Shown piece by piece: positions 53,181 through 61,598 of a stretch of DNA of 64,000 nucleotides (positions are counted from its first letter, which is position 1; the number at the start of each line of letters is the position of its first letter). A program made the position numbers and the translations under genes. A model generated the notes under the pieces. It saw nothing but the letters and a program-made list of their open reading frames with translations, was not told the DNA's origin and searched no databases. The stretch comes from an uncultured Bacilli bacterium (GTDB lineage: Bacteria > Bacillota_I > Bacilli_A > RF39 > UBA660): assembly GCA_934130375.1 (NCBI GenBank), contig CAKOXW010000001.1, positions 434,001 to 498,000 of the forward strand, in the 5' to 3' direction.

Positions 53181-53208
53181 AAAGACAAAGTAATTATCTC
53201 TTTGTCTT
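53179..53208 (-). terminator. Terminator of the amino-acid ABC operon
   Basis: AAGACAAAG/CTTTGTCTT hairpin with seven T on the minus strand; the stop codon of the ATPase gene is in the loop. Confidence 0.8.
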
Positions 53209-53916
53209 ATCTAAGAATTCTTTTAATCTTTTATTTTTACAATTTTCAAATGCTTCCTCTTTTGTACCCATAAACTCTATCTTACCACCATCTAAGAATA
53301 TTATCTTATCAGCGCACTCTTTTATAAAACTCATTTCATGAGATACTATTATAATTGTTATCTTCTTTTCAACTAATTTCTTAATTAAATCAAGTACATC
53401 ATTAACCATCTCAGGGTCAAGTGCTGAAGTTGGTTCATCAAACAATATTATTTCTGGGTTCATAATTAATGTTCTTATAATTGCAACCCTTTGTTTTTGT
53501 CCACCACTTAACTCACTTGGATAATTATCTTTTTTATCATACAAATTAATGCTCTTTAATAACTTTTCTGCTTCCTTTATAGCAGTATCTTTATCCATAA
53601 GTTTTTCACATATAGGTGCGAGTATAATATTTTCTAAAACTGTTAAATGAGAAAATAAATTAAATTGTTGAAACACCATACCCATTTTTTGTCTTACTTG
53701 AGTTAGATTTTTTTTATTAGTTATATCAACTCCATCTAAGATAATGTTACCACTGGATGGTTTTTCTAATAAATTAATACATCTTAAAAGTGTAGATTTA
53801 CCACATCCAGAAGGCCCAATTATCGATACTACTTCACCATTTTCTACATTAAAACTAACACCTTTTAATACTTGTAATTTATTAAAACTCTTTTTTATAT
53901 TTTTAATTTCTAGCAT
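53194..53916 (-). CDS. glnQ: Polar amino-acid ABC transporter, ATPase
   Basis: 240 residues. Walker A GPSGCGKST, Q-loop MVFQQFNLF, signature LSGGQKQRVA, Walker B IILFDEPTSALDPE. GlnQ/HisP type. Last gene of the binding protein-permease-ATPase operon; overlaps the permease end by 14 bases. The exact amino acid is not predictable. Confidence 0.93.
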   Translation of the reverse strand: MLEIKNIKKSFNKLQVLKGVSFNVENGEVVSIIGPSGCGKSTLLRCINLLEKPSSGNIILDGVDITNKKNLTQVRQKMGMVFQQFNLFSHLTVLENIILAPICEKLMDKDTAIKEAEKLLKSINLYDKKDNYPSELSGGQKQRVAIIRTLIMNPEIILFDEPTSALDPEMVNDVLDLIKKLVEKKITIIIVSHEMSFIKECADKIIFLDGGKIEFMGTKEEAFENCKNKRLKEFLDKTKR

Positions 53917-54592
53917 TATTTAATCTCCTTTCCATAACATTAACTAATTTGGAAAGCCCAAGTGTCATAATTAAATATATTATTGCAATAATTATAAGAG
54001 GAAAAAAATAATCATAAGTTCTTGATGCGATAATATCAGATGCTTTAGTTAATTCTACAATACCAATATATGCTCCAACTGAAGTTTCTTTTAACAAAGT
54101 AATAAACTCATTACCAAGTGCTGGAAGTATATTTCTTATTGCTTGAGGTAGTATTATAAGTCTCATTACTTCACTATATTTAAGTCCTAAAGAAAGACCT
54201 GCTTCCATTTGACCTTTATCTATAGAATTAATACCCGCTCTTATTATCTCAGAAACATATGCTCCTGAATTAATACCAAATGCTATAACACCAACAATAA
54301 GGATATTTATATTTACACTTTTAAATATTACATAATATATAATCATTAGTTGTAATATTACTGGAGTACCTCTTATTATATCTACATACATCTTTGATAT
54401 AGAATTAAGTACTCTAAATTTTTTATTTACTTCATAGTTATTTCTTATTATAGCAATAACTGTACCAATAATAATACCAATTATTACTGCAAATAACGCT
54501 ATTAAGATTGTATGAAATAATCCTTCAAATATATATTTATATCTATCATCATATATAACTGAATTATAAAAAGAATTAAATATTTTTTCCAT
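53903..54592 (-). CDS. glnP: Polar amino-acid ABC transporter, permease
   Basis: 229 residues, five or so helices, His/Glu/Gln/Arg family permease with RGTPVILQLMIIYYV and the EAA loop EAGLSLGLKYSEVMRLIILP. Pairs with the ATPase encoded next to it. Confidence 0.93.
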   Translation of the reverse strand: MEKIFNSFYNSVIYDDRYKYIFEGLFHTILIALFAVIIGIIIGTVIAIIRNNYEVNKKFRVLNSISKMYVDIIRGTPVILQLMIIYYVIFKSVNINILIVGVIAFGINSGAYVSEIIRAGINSIDKGQMEAGLSLGLKYSEVMRLIILPQAIRNILPALGNEFITLLKETSVGAYIGIVELTKASDIIASRTYDYFFPLIIIAIIYLIMTLGLSKLVNVMERRLNNARN

Positions 54593-54598
54593 AACTAC

Positions 54599-55312
54599 CT
54601 ACTTAGTATGATTTATAATAAATTCATCTATCTTTCCATTATCTTTTAATTCATTAAGTACTTCATTAATTGTATTTAAAAGTTCAGTATTACCTTTTTT
54701 TACAATCATACCATAACTATCACTAGTTAACTCTTTATCTAAAACCATTAAATTATCATTAACTTTAACAAATTCTAAAGCAGGTAATTCATCCATAACT
54801 ACACAATCAACTTTATCACTTTTTAAATCTTCTATTGCTTGTAAATATTTCTTTTGTCTTACAATTTCAGAATTTTTATAATTAGAAGTTACATACCCAT
54901 CTCCAATACTACCTAACTGAACTGCAATCTTTTTGCCATCTAAATTATCAACTGTAATTCCACTATCCTTTTTTATAACTACTACTTGTTTAGATGTTGT
55001 ATAATTTATAGAAAAATCCACTTCTTTTTCTCTTTCTTCACTATAACTAATTCCTGCCGCACCAAAATCCGATTTACTAGATTTTACTTCATTAATAATT
55101 GAATCAAACGCTACATCTTTAATTACTAATTTCTTACCCATTTTCTTTGCAATTTCCTCTGCAATATCAATATCAACACCAACAATCTTACCATCCTCAT
55201 AATATTCATAAGGTGCGAACCCTGCCTCAGTTACCATTACTAACTCATTGTTGTTTTTCCCACAACCAGTTAATAAAAATAAAAACATAAAAATAATTAA
55301 AATCTTTTTCAT
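54599..55312 (-). CDS. Amino-acid-binding lipoprotein of the ABC transporter
   Basis: 237 residues. Lipobox LLTGC (Cys near residue 17), then the family 3 binding-protein pattern GFAPYEYYEDGKIVGVDIDI. Captures the amino acid outside and hands it to the permease. First gene of the operon, six bases before the permease gene. Confidence 0.93.
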   Translation of the reverse strand: MKKILIIFMFLFLLTGCGKNNNELVMVTEAGFAPYEYYEDGKIVGVDIDIAEEIAKKMGKKLVIKDVAFDSIINEVKSSKSDFGAAGISYSEEREKEVDFSINYTTSKQVVVIKKDSGITVDNLDGKKIAVQLGSIGDGYVTSNYKNSEIVRQKKYLQAIEDLKSDKVDCVVMDELPALEFVKVNDNLMVLDKELTSDSYGMIVKKGNTELLNTINEVLNELKDNGKIDEFIINHTK

Positions 55313-55358
55313 ACTTCCTCCTACTATAATAGAATTTTAACATAAATTAATATAAATA

Positions 55359-55385
55359 AAAAGTAGTAAACTATTATTTACTACA
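55359..55385 (-). terminator. Terminator of aroF
   Basis: GTAGTAAA/TTTACTAC hairpin with five T on the minus strand, overlapping the stop codon. Confidence 0.75.
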
Positions 55386-56100
55386 TATATTTATTAATTG
55401 TTTTCATTATTTTACTAAGTTCATCAGGAGTAATTGCTTGTTCTTTATCAGTAAATGCCTTATCTGGCTCATCATGAACCTCTATTTCAAGCCCATCACA
55501 TCCTGCTACAACTGCCGCTAAAGACAAAGGTTCAATCATATATCTTTTACCAGATGCATGTGAAGGATCAACAAATATTTTAAATTTACTATTATGTTTT
55601 ATATATGGAACTGCTTCAATATCAAGAGTATTTCTTGTTTCATTCTCAAAAGTCCTAATACCCCTTTCACACAATATAACCTTGTTGTTCCCATTATTAG
55701 TAATATATTTACAAGCAAGCAACCATTCTTTATAAGTAGCACTTAGTCCTCTTTTTAATAATACCGGTTTATCTAGCTTACCAACTTCTTTTAATAAATC
55801 ATAATTGTACATATTTCTCGCACCAATTTGTATTATATCAATATACCTTGCATACTTTCTTACTTGTTCAATAGTCATTAATTCAGTTACAATGGGTAAC
55901 CCAGTTATTTCTTTTGCTTCAATTAAATAATCTAATCCAAGTTCACCTAATCCTTGAAAAGTATCAGGGTCAGTTCTAGGTTTAAAACAACCACCTCTTA
56001 AATAATCAACACCTAATTCTTTTAATTTTTTAGCAATTCTTATAATTTGTTCCCTTGATTCAACAGAACAAGGCCCTGCTATAACAGTTACTTTATTCAT
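55381..56100 (-). CDS. aroF: DAHP synthase (AroF, type I-beta)
   Basis: 239 residues, only the catalytic TIM barrel: AGPCSVESREQI, RGGCFKPRTDPDTFQGLGE, GARNMYNYDLL, LKRGLSATYKEWL, DPSHASGKR. Condenses phosphoenolpyruvate and erythrose 4-phosphate, the entry to aromatic synthesis. No regulatory ACT/FL domain or chorismate mutase is fused, so feedback control is probably absent. No other aromatic gene is near. Confidence 0.92.
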   Translation of the reverse strand: MNKVTVIAGPCSVESREQIIRIAKKLKELGVDYLRGGCFKPRTDPDTFQGLGELGLDYLIEAKEITGLPIVTELMTIEQVRKYARYIDIIQIGARNMYNYDLLKEVGKLDKPVLLKRGLSATYKEWLLACKYITNNGNNKVILCERGIRTFENETRNTLDIEAVPYIKHNSKFKIFVDPSHASGKRYMIEPLSLAAVVAGCDGLEIEVHDEPDKAFTDKEQAITPDELSKIMKTINKYM

Positions 56101-56139
56101 ACTACCACCTTATATCATATTTTATATTGTACCATAAAA

Positions 56140-56176
56140 AATAAAAAATATATTAGTTTTTGTCACTAATATATTC
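56140..56176 (-). terminator. Terminator of cotE
   Basis: AATATATTAG/CTAATATATT hairpin then TTTTTTATTTTTT on the minus strand, overlapping the gene's last codons. Confidence 0.7.
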
Positions 56177-56683
56177 TTCATTTACCTCTTTATCAATTTG
56201 TGTATCAACGTCTTCACTTAAAATATCCCACTCATCATCATCGTCTTCTACTAAAATCTTAGCCTTAGTATCACCAATAATTTCAATTCCTAATTCTTTA
56301 TCAATAGTAAACTCAATATTTCCATCTACTATTGATGCATTAGAACAAGTAGGTTGTTTTAAACTTCTAACTATAACCTCAGTATCATCAGTAATACTAC
56401 TATCACTCCTTGTTCTTACAGCCTCGCAAACACTATAATTAATTTTCTTATTTATTACATTAGTCTTAGTATCACCATCAAATGAATACCATATATTTAC
56501 ATCAAAAGAACCATCTATTACTATTTTACCAGAATTTGGGTACCCTTTAAAATTATGATTTATTACCCAGCATCCTAAAACAGTAGTAGGATTAATTTCT
56601 GGTGTGATAGTATATTTATCACTGTATACCTTTTTACCTTTACCAATTACAGCCTTAGTAACAATTTCCTTATATGTTGCCAC
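56153..56683 (-). CDS. cotE: CotE-like outer spore coat protein
   Basis: 176 residues from GTG 56683, four bases after GAGGAGGGG; an upstream ATG overlaps that site. The order of motifs follows Bacillus CotE: ATYKEIVTKAVIGKGKK, ITPEINPTTVLGCWVINHNF, FDVNIWYSFDGDTKTNV, VRSLKQPTCSN, and an acidic tail (EDDDDEWDILSED). CotE is the morphogenetic protein that nucleates the outer coat around the forespore, made in the mother cell. A sigma-K-like promoter sits just upstream. Neighbours are ylmC and sigG. Confidence 0.9.
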   Translation of the reverse strand: MATYKEIVTKAVIGKGKKVYSDKYTITPEINPTTVLGCWVINHNFKGYPNSGKIVIDGSFDVNIWYSFDGDTKTNVINKKINYSVCEAVRTRSDSSITDDTEVIVRSLKQPTCSNASIVDGNIEFTIDKELGIEIIGDTKAKILVEDDDDEWDILSEDVDTQIDKEVNEEYISDKN

Positions 56684-56700
56684 TATACCCCTCCTCATTT

Positions 56701-56727
56701 TAGTTTATGACATATAATAAAAAAAGT
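56701..56727 (-). promoter_or_regulatory. Sigma-K-like promoter of cotE
   Basis: AC (56727-56726), 16 bases, CATAAACTA (56709-56701). The same AC-16-CATAnnnTA layout is found before gerE. The leader would be very short. Confidence 0.45.
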
Positions 56728-56729
56728 GC

Positions 56730-56963
56730 CTATATTTTTTCTATCTTAACTATTATTACATCTTCCCCTATTTTTTCAATGTTATTAAAATCAATTAAAA
56801 CCTCATCCTTAGCGGTAAAAAAACTAAAAGAAAAGTTTGACTTATCAACTACTAATGACAAAATGTACCCCTTATCATCAATTAAAATATCAGTAATATT
56901 CCCAATTTTAGAACCATCATTAATATTAATAACATCCTTTTTAGAAAGTTCAGACAATCGCAT
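56730..56963 (-). CDS. ylmC: YlmC/YmxH family sporulation protein
   Basis: 77 residues, a PRC-barrel-like fold: MRLSELSKKDVININDGSKI, GNITDILIDDKGYI, ending VIIVKIEKI. Family members lie next to sigG in many spore formers, as here, and are under sporulation control; molecular role unknown. Confidence 0.85.
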   Translation of the reverse strand: MRLSELSKKDVININDGSKIGNITDILIDDKGYILSLVVDKSNFSFSFFTAKDEVLIDFNNIEKIGEDVIIVKIEKI

Positions 56964-56993
56964 ATAACCACCAATAAATTATATGCTTAAATC

Positions 56994-57770
56994 TTATTTT
57001 ATAATCTTTTTCATAGTCTTAATCGCATCCTTTTCAATTCTTGATACCTGTGCTTGACTAATACCCAATTCTTCACTAATTTCAACTTGAGTTTTACCAA
57101 TTATATATCTATCTAATAATATTTTCTTTTCTTTTTCTCTTAATTTATTAATCGCATCTTTTAAATATATACTTATGTCCCAACTATTAATATTTTCACT
57201 TTTATCTTCAAGTTGGTCAGATAAATATATTGTATCACCACCATCATTATAAATTGGTTCATACATACTTATTGGGTCTTTTAAAGAATCAAGTGCGATA
57301 ATAATATCAATTTCATCAATATTAAGTAATTTTGCAATCTCACTATTAGTTGGTTCACATCCATTAATTGTAGTTAACTCATCTTTTAGTTTTAAAGTTT
57401 TATACGCAATATCTTTAATGCTCCTAGAAATTCTAAGACTATTATTATCCCTTAAATATCTTTTTAATTCACCTAATATCATTGGAACTGCATAAGTAGA
57501 AAATTTAACATTAAAAGATATATCAAAATTATCAATTGCTTTAATTAAACCAACACACCCAATTTGAAACAAATCATCTAAATTATCAACCCTATTATTG
57601 AATTTCTTTAACAAACTAAGTACAAGTTTTAAATTACCATTTACAAGTAACTCCTTAGCGGTATCATCACCATCTTTATATCTTTTAAATAATTCCTCCA
57701 TATCACTTTGAGAAAGAGTTTTTAAATCACTAGTATTAATACCAGTTATATCAACTTTATTCCTTGCCAT
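56994..57770 (-). CDS. sigG: Sporulation sigma factor sigma-G
   Basis: 258 residues from ATG 57770 (MARNKVDITG), GGTGATA upstream; the longer ORF runs 36 codons further up without a site. Regions 2-4 visible: LFQIGCVGLIKAIDNFD, FSTYAVPMILGELKRYLRDN, and the C-terminal helix-turn-helix KTQVEISEELGISQAQVSR. Late forespore sigma factor. It follows sigE, as in Bacillus and clostridia. Confidence 0.95.
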   Translation of the reverse strand: MARNKVDITGINTSDLKTLSQSDMEELFKRYKDGDDTAKELLVNGNLKLVLSLLKKFNNRVDNLDDLFQIGCVGLIKAIDNFDISFNVKFSTYAVPMILGELKRYLRDNNSLRISRSIKDIAYKTLKLKDELTTINGCEPTNSEIAKLLNIDEIDIIIALDSLKDPISMYEPIYNDGGDTIYLSDQLEDKSENINSWDISIYLKDAINKLREKEKKILLDRYIIGKTQVEISEELGISQAQVSRIEKDAIKTMKKIIK

Positions 57771-57861
57771 ATTATCACCATTTATGTTATGAGAATAAAG
57801 CAAGATAAATATACAAGAATTATTTTTTTTGTATAAAAAAAACATTACATTTGTAACATTT

Positions 57862-58548
57862 TTATGACTTAACAACATTTTTTAATTTTTTAATAACTTT
57901 CTTCTCTATTCTTGATATATAACTTTGACTAATACCAAGCATATCAGCAACATCTTTTTGAGTTACCTCTTCATATCCAAATAACCCATATCTTAAAATC
58001 ATTATCTTTCTATCTCTTTCACTAAGTTTATCTAATTCCTGAACTAATAATTTCTTCTCTATCTTATCTTCTAATTTCTTAGGCACAATATCTTTATCGG
58101 TTCCTAAAACATCTTCTAAATGTAATTCATTACCTTCCGCATCATAACTGAGTGAATCCTCAAAAGATATTTCTGATTTTCTTTTCTTATTTTTTCTTAA
58201 AAACATAAGAATTTCATTATCTATACATCTTGATGCATAAGTTGCTAATTTAATATTTTTACCCATCTTATAAGTATTAATACCCTTTATTAACCCAATC
58301 GTACCAATACTTACTAAATCCTCTAAATCAACATTAGTATTTTCATATTTCTTTGCCAAAAATACTACTAATCTAAGATTATGCTCAATTAATTTATTCT
58401 TAGCAATAACATCTCCCATCCTTGCTAGTTCTAAAGCCTCATCTTCTTCTTCCTTAGATAAAGGTGGTGGCAGAATATCACTACTACCAACATAATAAAC
58501 TCCACGTCTAAATAATTTACTAATTATTAATCTAATAAACTCTTTCAT
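57862..58548 (-). CDS. sigE: Sporulation sigma factor sigma-E (pro-form)
   Basis: 228 residues. The N-terminal 25-28 residues (FIRLIISKLF, YYVGSSDILPPPLS) are the membrane-binding pro-sequence that SpoIIGA removes. Core: DLEDLVSIGTIGLIKGINTY, ATYASRCIDNEILMFLRK; region 4 KDVADMLGISQSYISRIEKK. First mother-cell sigma factor. Its ATG overlaps the spoIIGA stop by four bases. Confidence 0.96.
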   Translation of the reverse strand: MKEFIRLIISKLFRRGVYYVGSSDILPPPLSKEEEDEALELARMGDVIAKNKLIEHNLRLVVFLAKKYENTNVDLEDLVSIGTIGLIKGINTYKMGKNIKLATYASRCIDNEILMFLRKNKKRKSEISFEDSLSYDAEGNELHLEDVLGTDKDIVPKKLEDKIEKKLLVQELDKLSERDRKIMILRYGLFGYEEVTQKDVADMLGISQSYISRIEKKVIKKLKNVVKS

Positions 58549-59333
58549 AATCCCTCCATTTTATTATTAAGTATGCAATCAATACCATCAATATATATCT
58601 TATTAAATGAAATACCAACTAATATATCCCTATAAACCTTGTTATTAACAACTATTTTCTCTATCTTAATGCATCTTAATATATCACTATTATTAAGCAC
58701 TTTATAAGGAACAATTAATTCCTTTTCATTTTTAATATACTCTTTAATTCTATCGTAACTTATTAGCACAATTGGTCTAAATTTGTATGGGTCAATTAAA
58801 TTATTACCACTATCTAAATACCCATTTAAAATAATATGTTTACCACTATTAAAATATACACAAACCTTGTAATAGTACGTATAATTCTTTTTTATGGATT
58901 TCATCTCTTTTATATATAAATATAAAAGTAAAGGACTTGCAATAATTAAAAGTACAATGTTGATACTAAAACCGTTATTTATAAATATTATGCCACTTCT
59001 ATCATAACTAAGTTCTGTGTTTATAAGATATAAAAATCCACCTAAGACTATACTAACGATGTATAAGTATATAAAGTTTTTAAGTGTATATTTTAAATCT
59101 CTATATTTAAACGCAACAATTACCATTAAAAATGCAATTACTATTTTAATTAAAAATAGTTCAAACTTAGTAATATTTAAAAACAATAAAAATATACTAC
59201 TACCACCTGTTATTCCACCAAGAATAATTCTTTTTATCGAAACATTTCTTCTTAATATTAGAGATACTGATAGAAGCAATAGAAAGTCAAAAAATATATT
59301 TAATAAAAATACTAAATCAACATATATCTTCAT
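58545..59333 (-). CDS. spoIIGA: SpoIIGA, pro-sigma-E protease
   Basis: 262 residues. Five N-terminal membrane helices (1-145) and a C-terminal aspartic protease half with the catalytic D-S-G in LNGYLDSGNNLIDP (about residue 180). It cuts pro-sigma-E in the septum when triggered by the forespore protein SpoIIR. Heads spoIIGA-sigE-sigG, 22 bases downstream of the terminator of the second hybrid kinase operon. Confidence 0.93.
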   Translation of the reverse strand: MKIYVDLVFLLNIFFDFLLLLSVSLILRRNVSIKRIILGGITGGSSIFLLFLNITKFELFLIKIVIAFLMVIVAFKYRDLKYTLKNFIYLYIVSIVLGGFLYLINTELSYDRSGIIFINNGFSINIVLLIIASPLLLYLYIKEMKSIKKNYTYYYKVCVYFNSGKHIILNGYLDSGNNLIDPYKFRPIVLISYDRIKEYIKNEKELIVPYKVLNNSDILRCIKIEKIVVNNKVYRDILVGISFNKIYIDGIDCILNNKMEGL

Positions 59334-59355
59334 AGTATCACCACATATATAATAT

Positions 59356-59381
59356 TAAAAAAAAGACACTTAATATGTCTT
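59356..59381 (-). terminator. Terminator of the second ligase-kinase operon
   Basis: AAGACA/TGTCTT hairpin then eight T on the minus strand, between the kinase stop and spoIIGA. Confidence 0.7.
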
Positions 59382-61586
59382 ATTTTGTTTTTGCAAATAT
59401 TTTTCTACTATATTAAATATTCTTATAAATTCTCTTTCTAAATCATTAAAATTAGATTTAACATATTCATAATCATTTGCCTTAGATTTCATCTCATGAT
59501 TATATGATAACTCTGCTAATTTATTAAAACCAAAGTACTTAGAATCACTTTTTAGTGAATGCACTAATGTTGCATAATTTGCCATATCTTTTTTAAACAT
59601 ATATAATTTTATATCTTCAAACTTATTATTACATTCTTTATACCAATCAGATAACATACTATTATACATATCCATACTACCAAATAGCTCTATTCCTTTT
59701 TTATAATCAATACCATTTTTCTCTAAATACTCTTCCTTGTTATTATCACGATTAATATTAGTACTTTCTTTAGAACTTATTTCATCTTTAAATATAAGTT
59801 CTAATTTTTCTTTTATTTGGTCCTTTGTAAATGGTTTTGCAATATAATCAACAAATCCTTCACTTATATACTTTTCTTTAGCGCCAGAAACTGCATCTGC
59901 AGTTAATGCGATTACTGGTGTTTTAAAACCTGGTATCTTTTTTAATTCTTCCATACAAGTTTCACCACTCATATTAGGCATCATTATATCCATTAGAATT
60001 AAATCATATGTATTTGTTTTAACTTTATTCAAGCATTCTATTCCGTCATAGCATTCATCTATTATAAAATTAAAATCTTTTAATGCTCTACTAGCAACTT
60101 TTATATTTATTTTATTATCATCTACTATTAATATCTTTTTACCATCATAAGAAATGTTTAAGGATTCTTTTTCTTCTTTTTTTGTTTCTTCACCAACTAG
60201 TTTACTTATCTTTTGTGGTATTTGTACGATAAATATTGAACCTGTTCCAAATTGTGATTGTACATTTATAGAACCACCCATCATGTCTATCATTGCCTTA
60301 GTTATTGCAAGACCAAGACCTGTTCCTTCTGCAGTAGTATTTTTTTCTACATCTAATCTATCAAATTTAGTAAATAATCTATTTATATATTCTGCTTTTA
60401 TTCCTTTACCAGTATCTCTACAAGTAATAATTATATTTGAAATGTTTTTTTGTAAATCATTTATACATTTTACATTTAAATTTATTTCACCAGCATCAGT
60501 ATATTTAATCGCATTTGTTAGTAAATTATTAACTATTTCTTTAACTTTACCTCTATCTCCAATTAATTCAAAAGGTATATCATCTGCAATATCTAGTTTA
60601 AAATCAATATGTTTATCTCCAATTCTAGTAGCAGTTACCTTACACATCTTAGTTATTTCTTCTTTAAAATTATAAGTACATTCAACTATTTCCATTTTAT
60701 TTGCTTCTATTTTATTAATATCTAATATATTACCTACTATTTCAAGTAATGTTTGAGAAGCATTCATAATATCCTTAGAATTCTCAACTACTTCACTTGG
60801 TAATTTGTCTATATATGTCAAGTTATCTTCTGATAAACCAACAATTGCGTTAAGTGGAGTTCTTATTTCGTGTGACATACTTGATAAAAAGTCACTCTTT
60901 GCCCTATTTGCTTTTTCTGCTTGATTTTTGGCAAGTGTTACTTCATTTAACATTTTTAAATCCGGGTTTTCTATTGTAAAATACATTACTGCTGTTATAA
61001 AAACTTCTAAAGGCACAATCAAAAACATTTTTGGATTTAAAATTTGAATTATTGAAATAATTGAACCCAAAAGTAAAAATATACATAGTGGGATTAATTT
61101 TTTATCAAAATGTTTTGATGAACACAAAAATTTAATGCCATATATTATACAAATAAAATCGAAGAAAAATGTTCCAATATACAATGCATATAATGATAGA
61201 CCATCTGCTGTTATTGTAGTTTCTATCATTATTGGATTTAGAGGTAAGACTAAAACTAATAAACAAAAAATTATAGTAAATACTATCAATATTTTACTTA
61301 TCCTATTTTTAAATAACCCATACATATATTGTGAAAATGTTGCTATCCATAAGAGAATTGTTAAAAAATATACTTTTGACAATATTGTTACTAACAAATT
61401 ATTTTTAGAATAGTACATAGTCAATGTTGTTACTAGACCAATAATAAGTTCTAAAAAAGAAACCATAATCAATTTACTATATATTTTTTGTTCCAAATTA
61501 TTTGTCCTTTTTTTGCAATAAAATGAAATCAACACTAGTACAATATAAAATAAACCTGAAATATTTAAATAAATTAATCTATTCAT
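59370..61586 (-). CDS. 7TM hybrid histidine kinase (HisKA-HATPase-REC-Hpt), copy 2
   Basis: 738 residues from ATG 61586 (MNRLIYLNI), with GTGGGTG before it; a GTG four codons earlier abuts the ligase stop. Same order as copy 1: seven helices, HisKA (SSMSHEIRTPLNAIVG), HATPase (NNLLTNAIKYTDAG, GTGLGLAI), receiver (LILMDIMMPNMSG) and Hpt (LVHSLKSDSKYFGFNKL). The cytosolic parts are highly alike and the membrane sensor parts differ, so the two probably read different signals. Directly upstream of spoIIGA, which makes a sporulation role plausible. Confidence 0.93.
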   Translation of the reverse strand: MNRLIYLNISGLFYIVLVLISFYCKKRTNNLEQKIYSKLIMVSFLELIIGLVTTLTMYYSKNNLLVTILSKVYFLTILLWIATFSQYMYGLFKNRISKILIVFTIIFCLLVLVLPLNPIMIETTITADGLSLYALYIGTFFFDFICIIYGIKFLCSSKHFDKKLIPLCIFLLLGSIISIIQILNPKMFLIVPLEVFITAVMYFTIENPDLKMLNEVTLAKNQAEKANRAKSDFLSSMSHEIRTPLNAIVGLSEDNLTYIDKLPSEVVENSKDIMNASQTLLEIVGNILDINKIEANKMEIVECTYNFKEEITKMCKVTATRIGDKHIDFKLDIADDIPFELIGDRGKVKEIVNNLLTNAIKYTDAGEINLNVKCINDLQKNISNIIITCRDTGKGIKAEYINRLFTKFDRLDVEKNTTAEGTGLGLAITKAMIDMMGGSINVQSQFGTGSIFIVQIPQKISKLVGEETKKEEKESLNISYDGKKILIVDDNKINIKVASRALKDFNFIIDECYDGIECLNKVKTNTYDLILMDIMMPNMSGETCMEELKKIPGFKTPVIALTADAVSGAKEKYISEGFVDYIAKPFTKDQIKEKLELIFKDEISSKESTNINRDNNKEEYLEKNGIDYKKGIELFGSMDMYNSMLSDWYKECNNKFEDIKLYMFKKDMANYATLVHSLKSDSKYFGFNKLAELSYNHEMKSKANDYEYVKSNFNDLEREFIRIFNIVEKYLQKQNKTY

Positions 61587-61598
61587 AAATACACCCAC

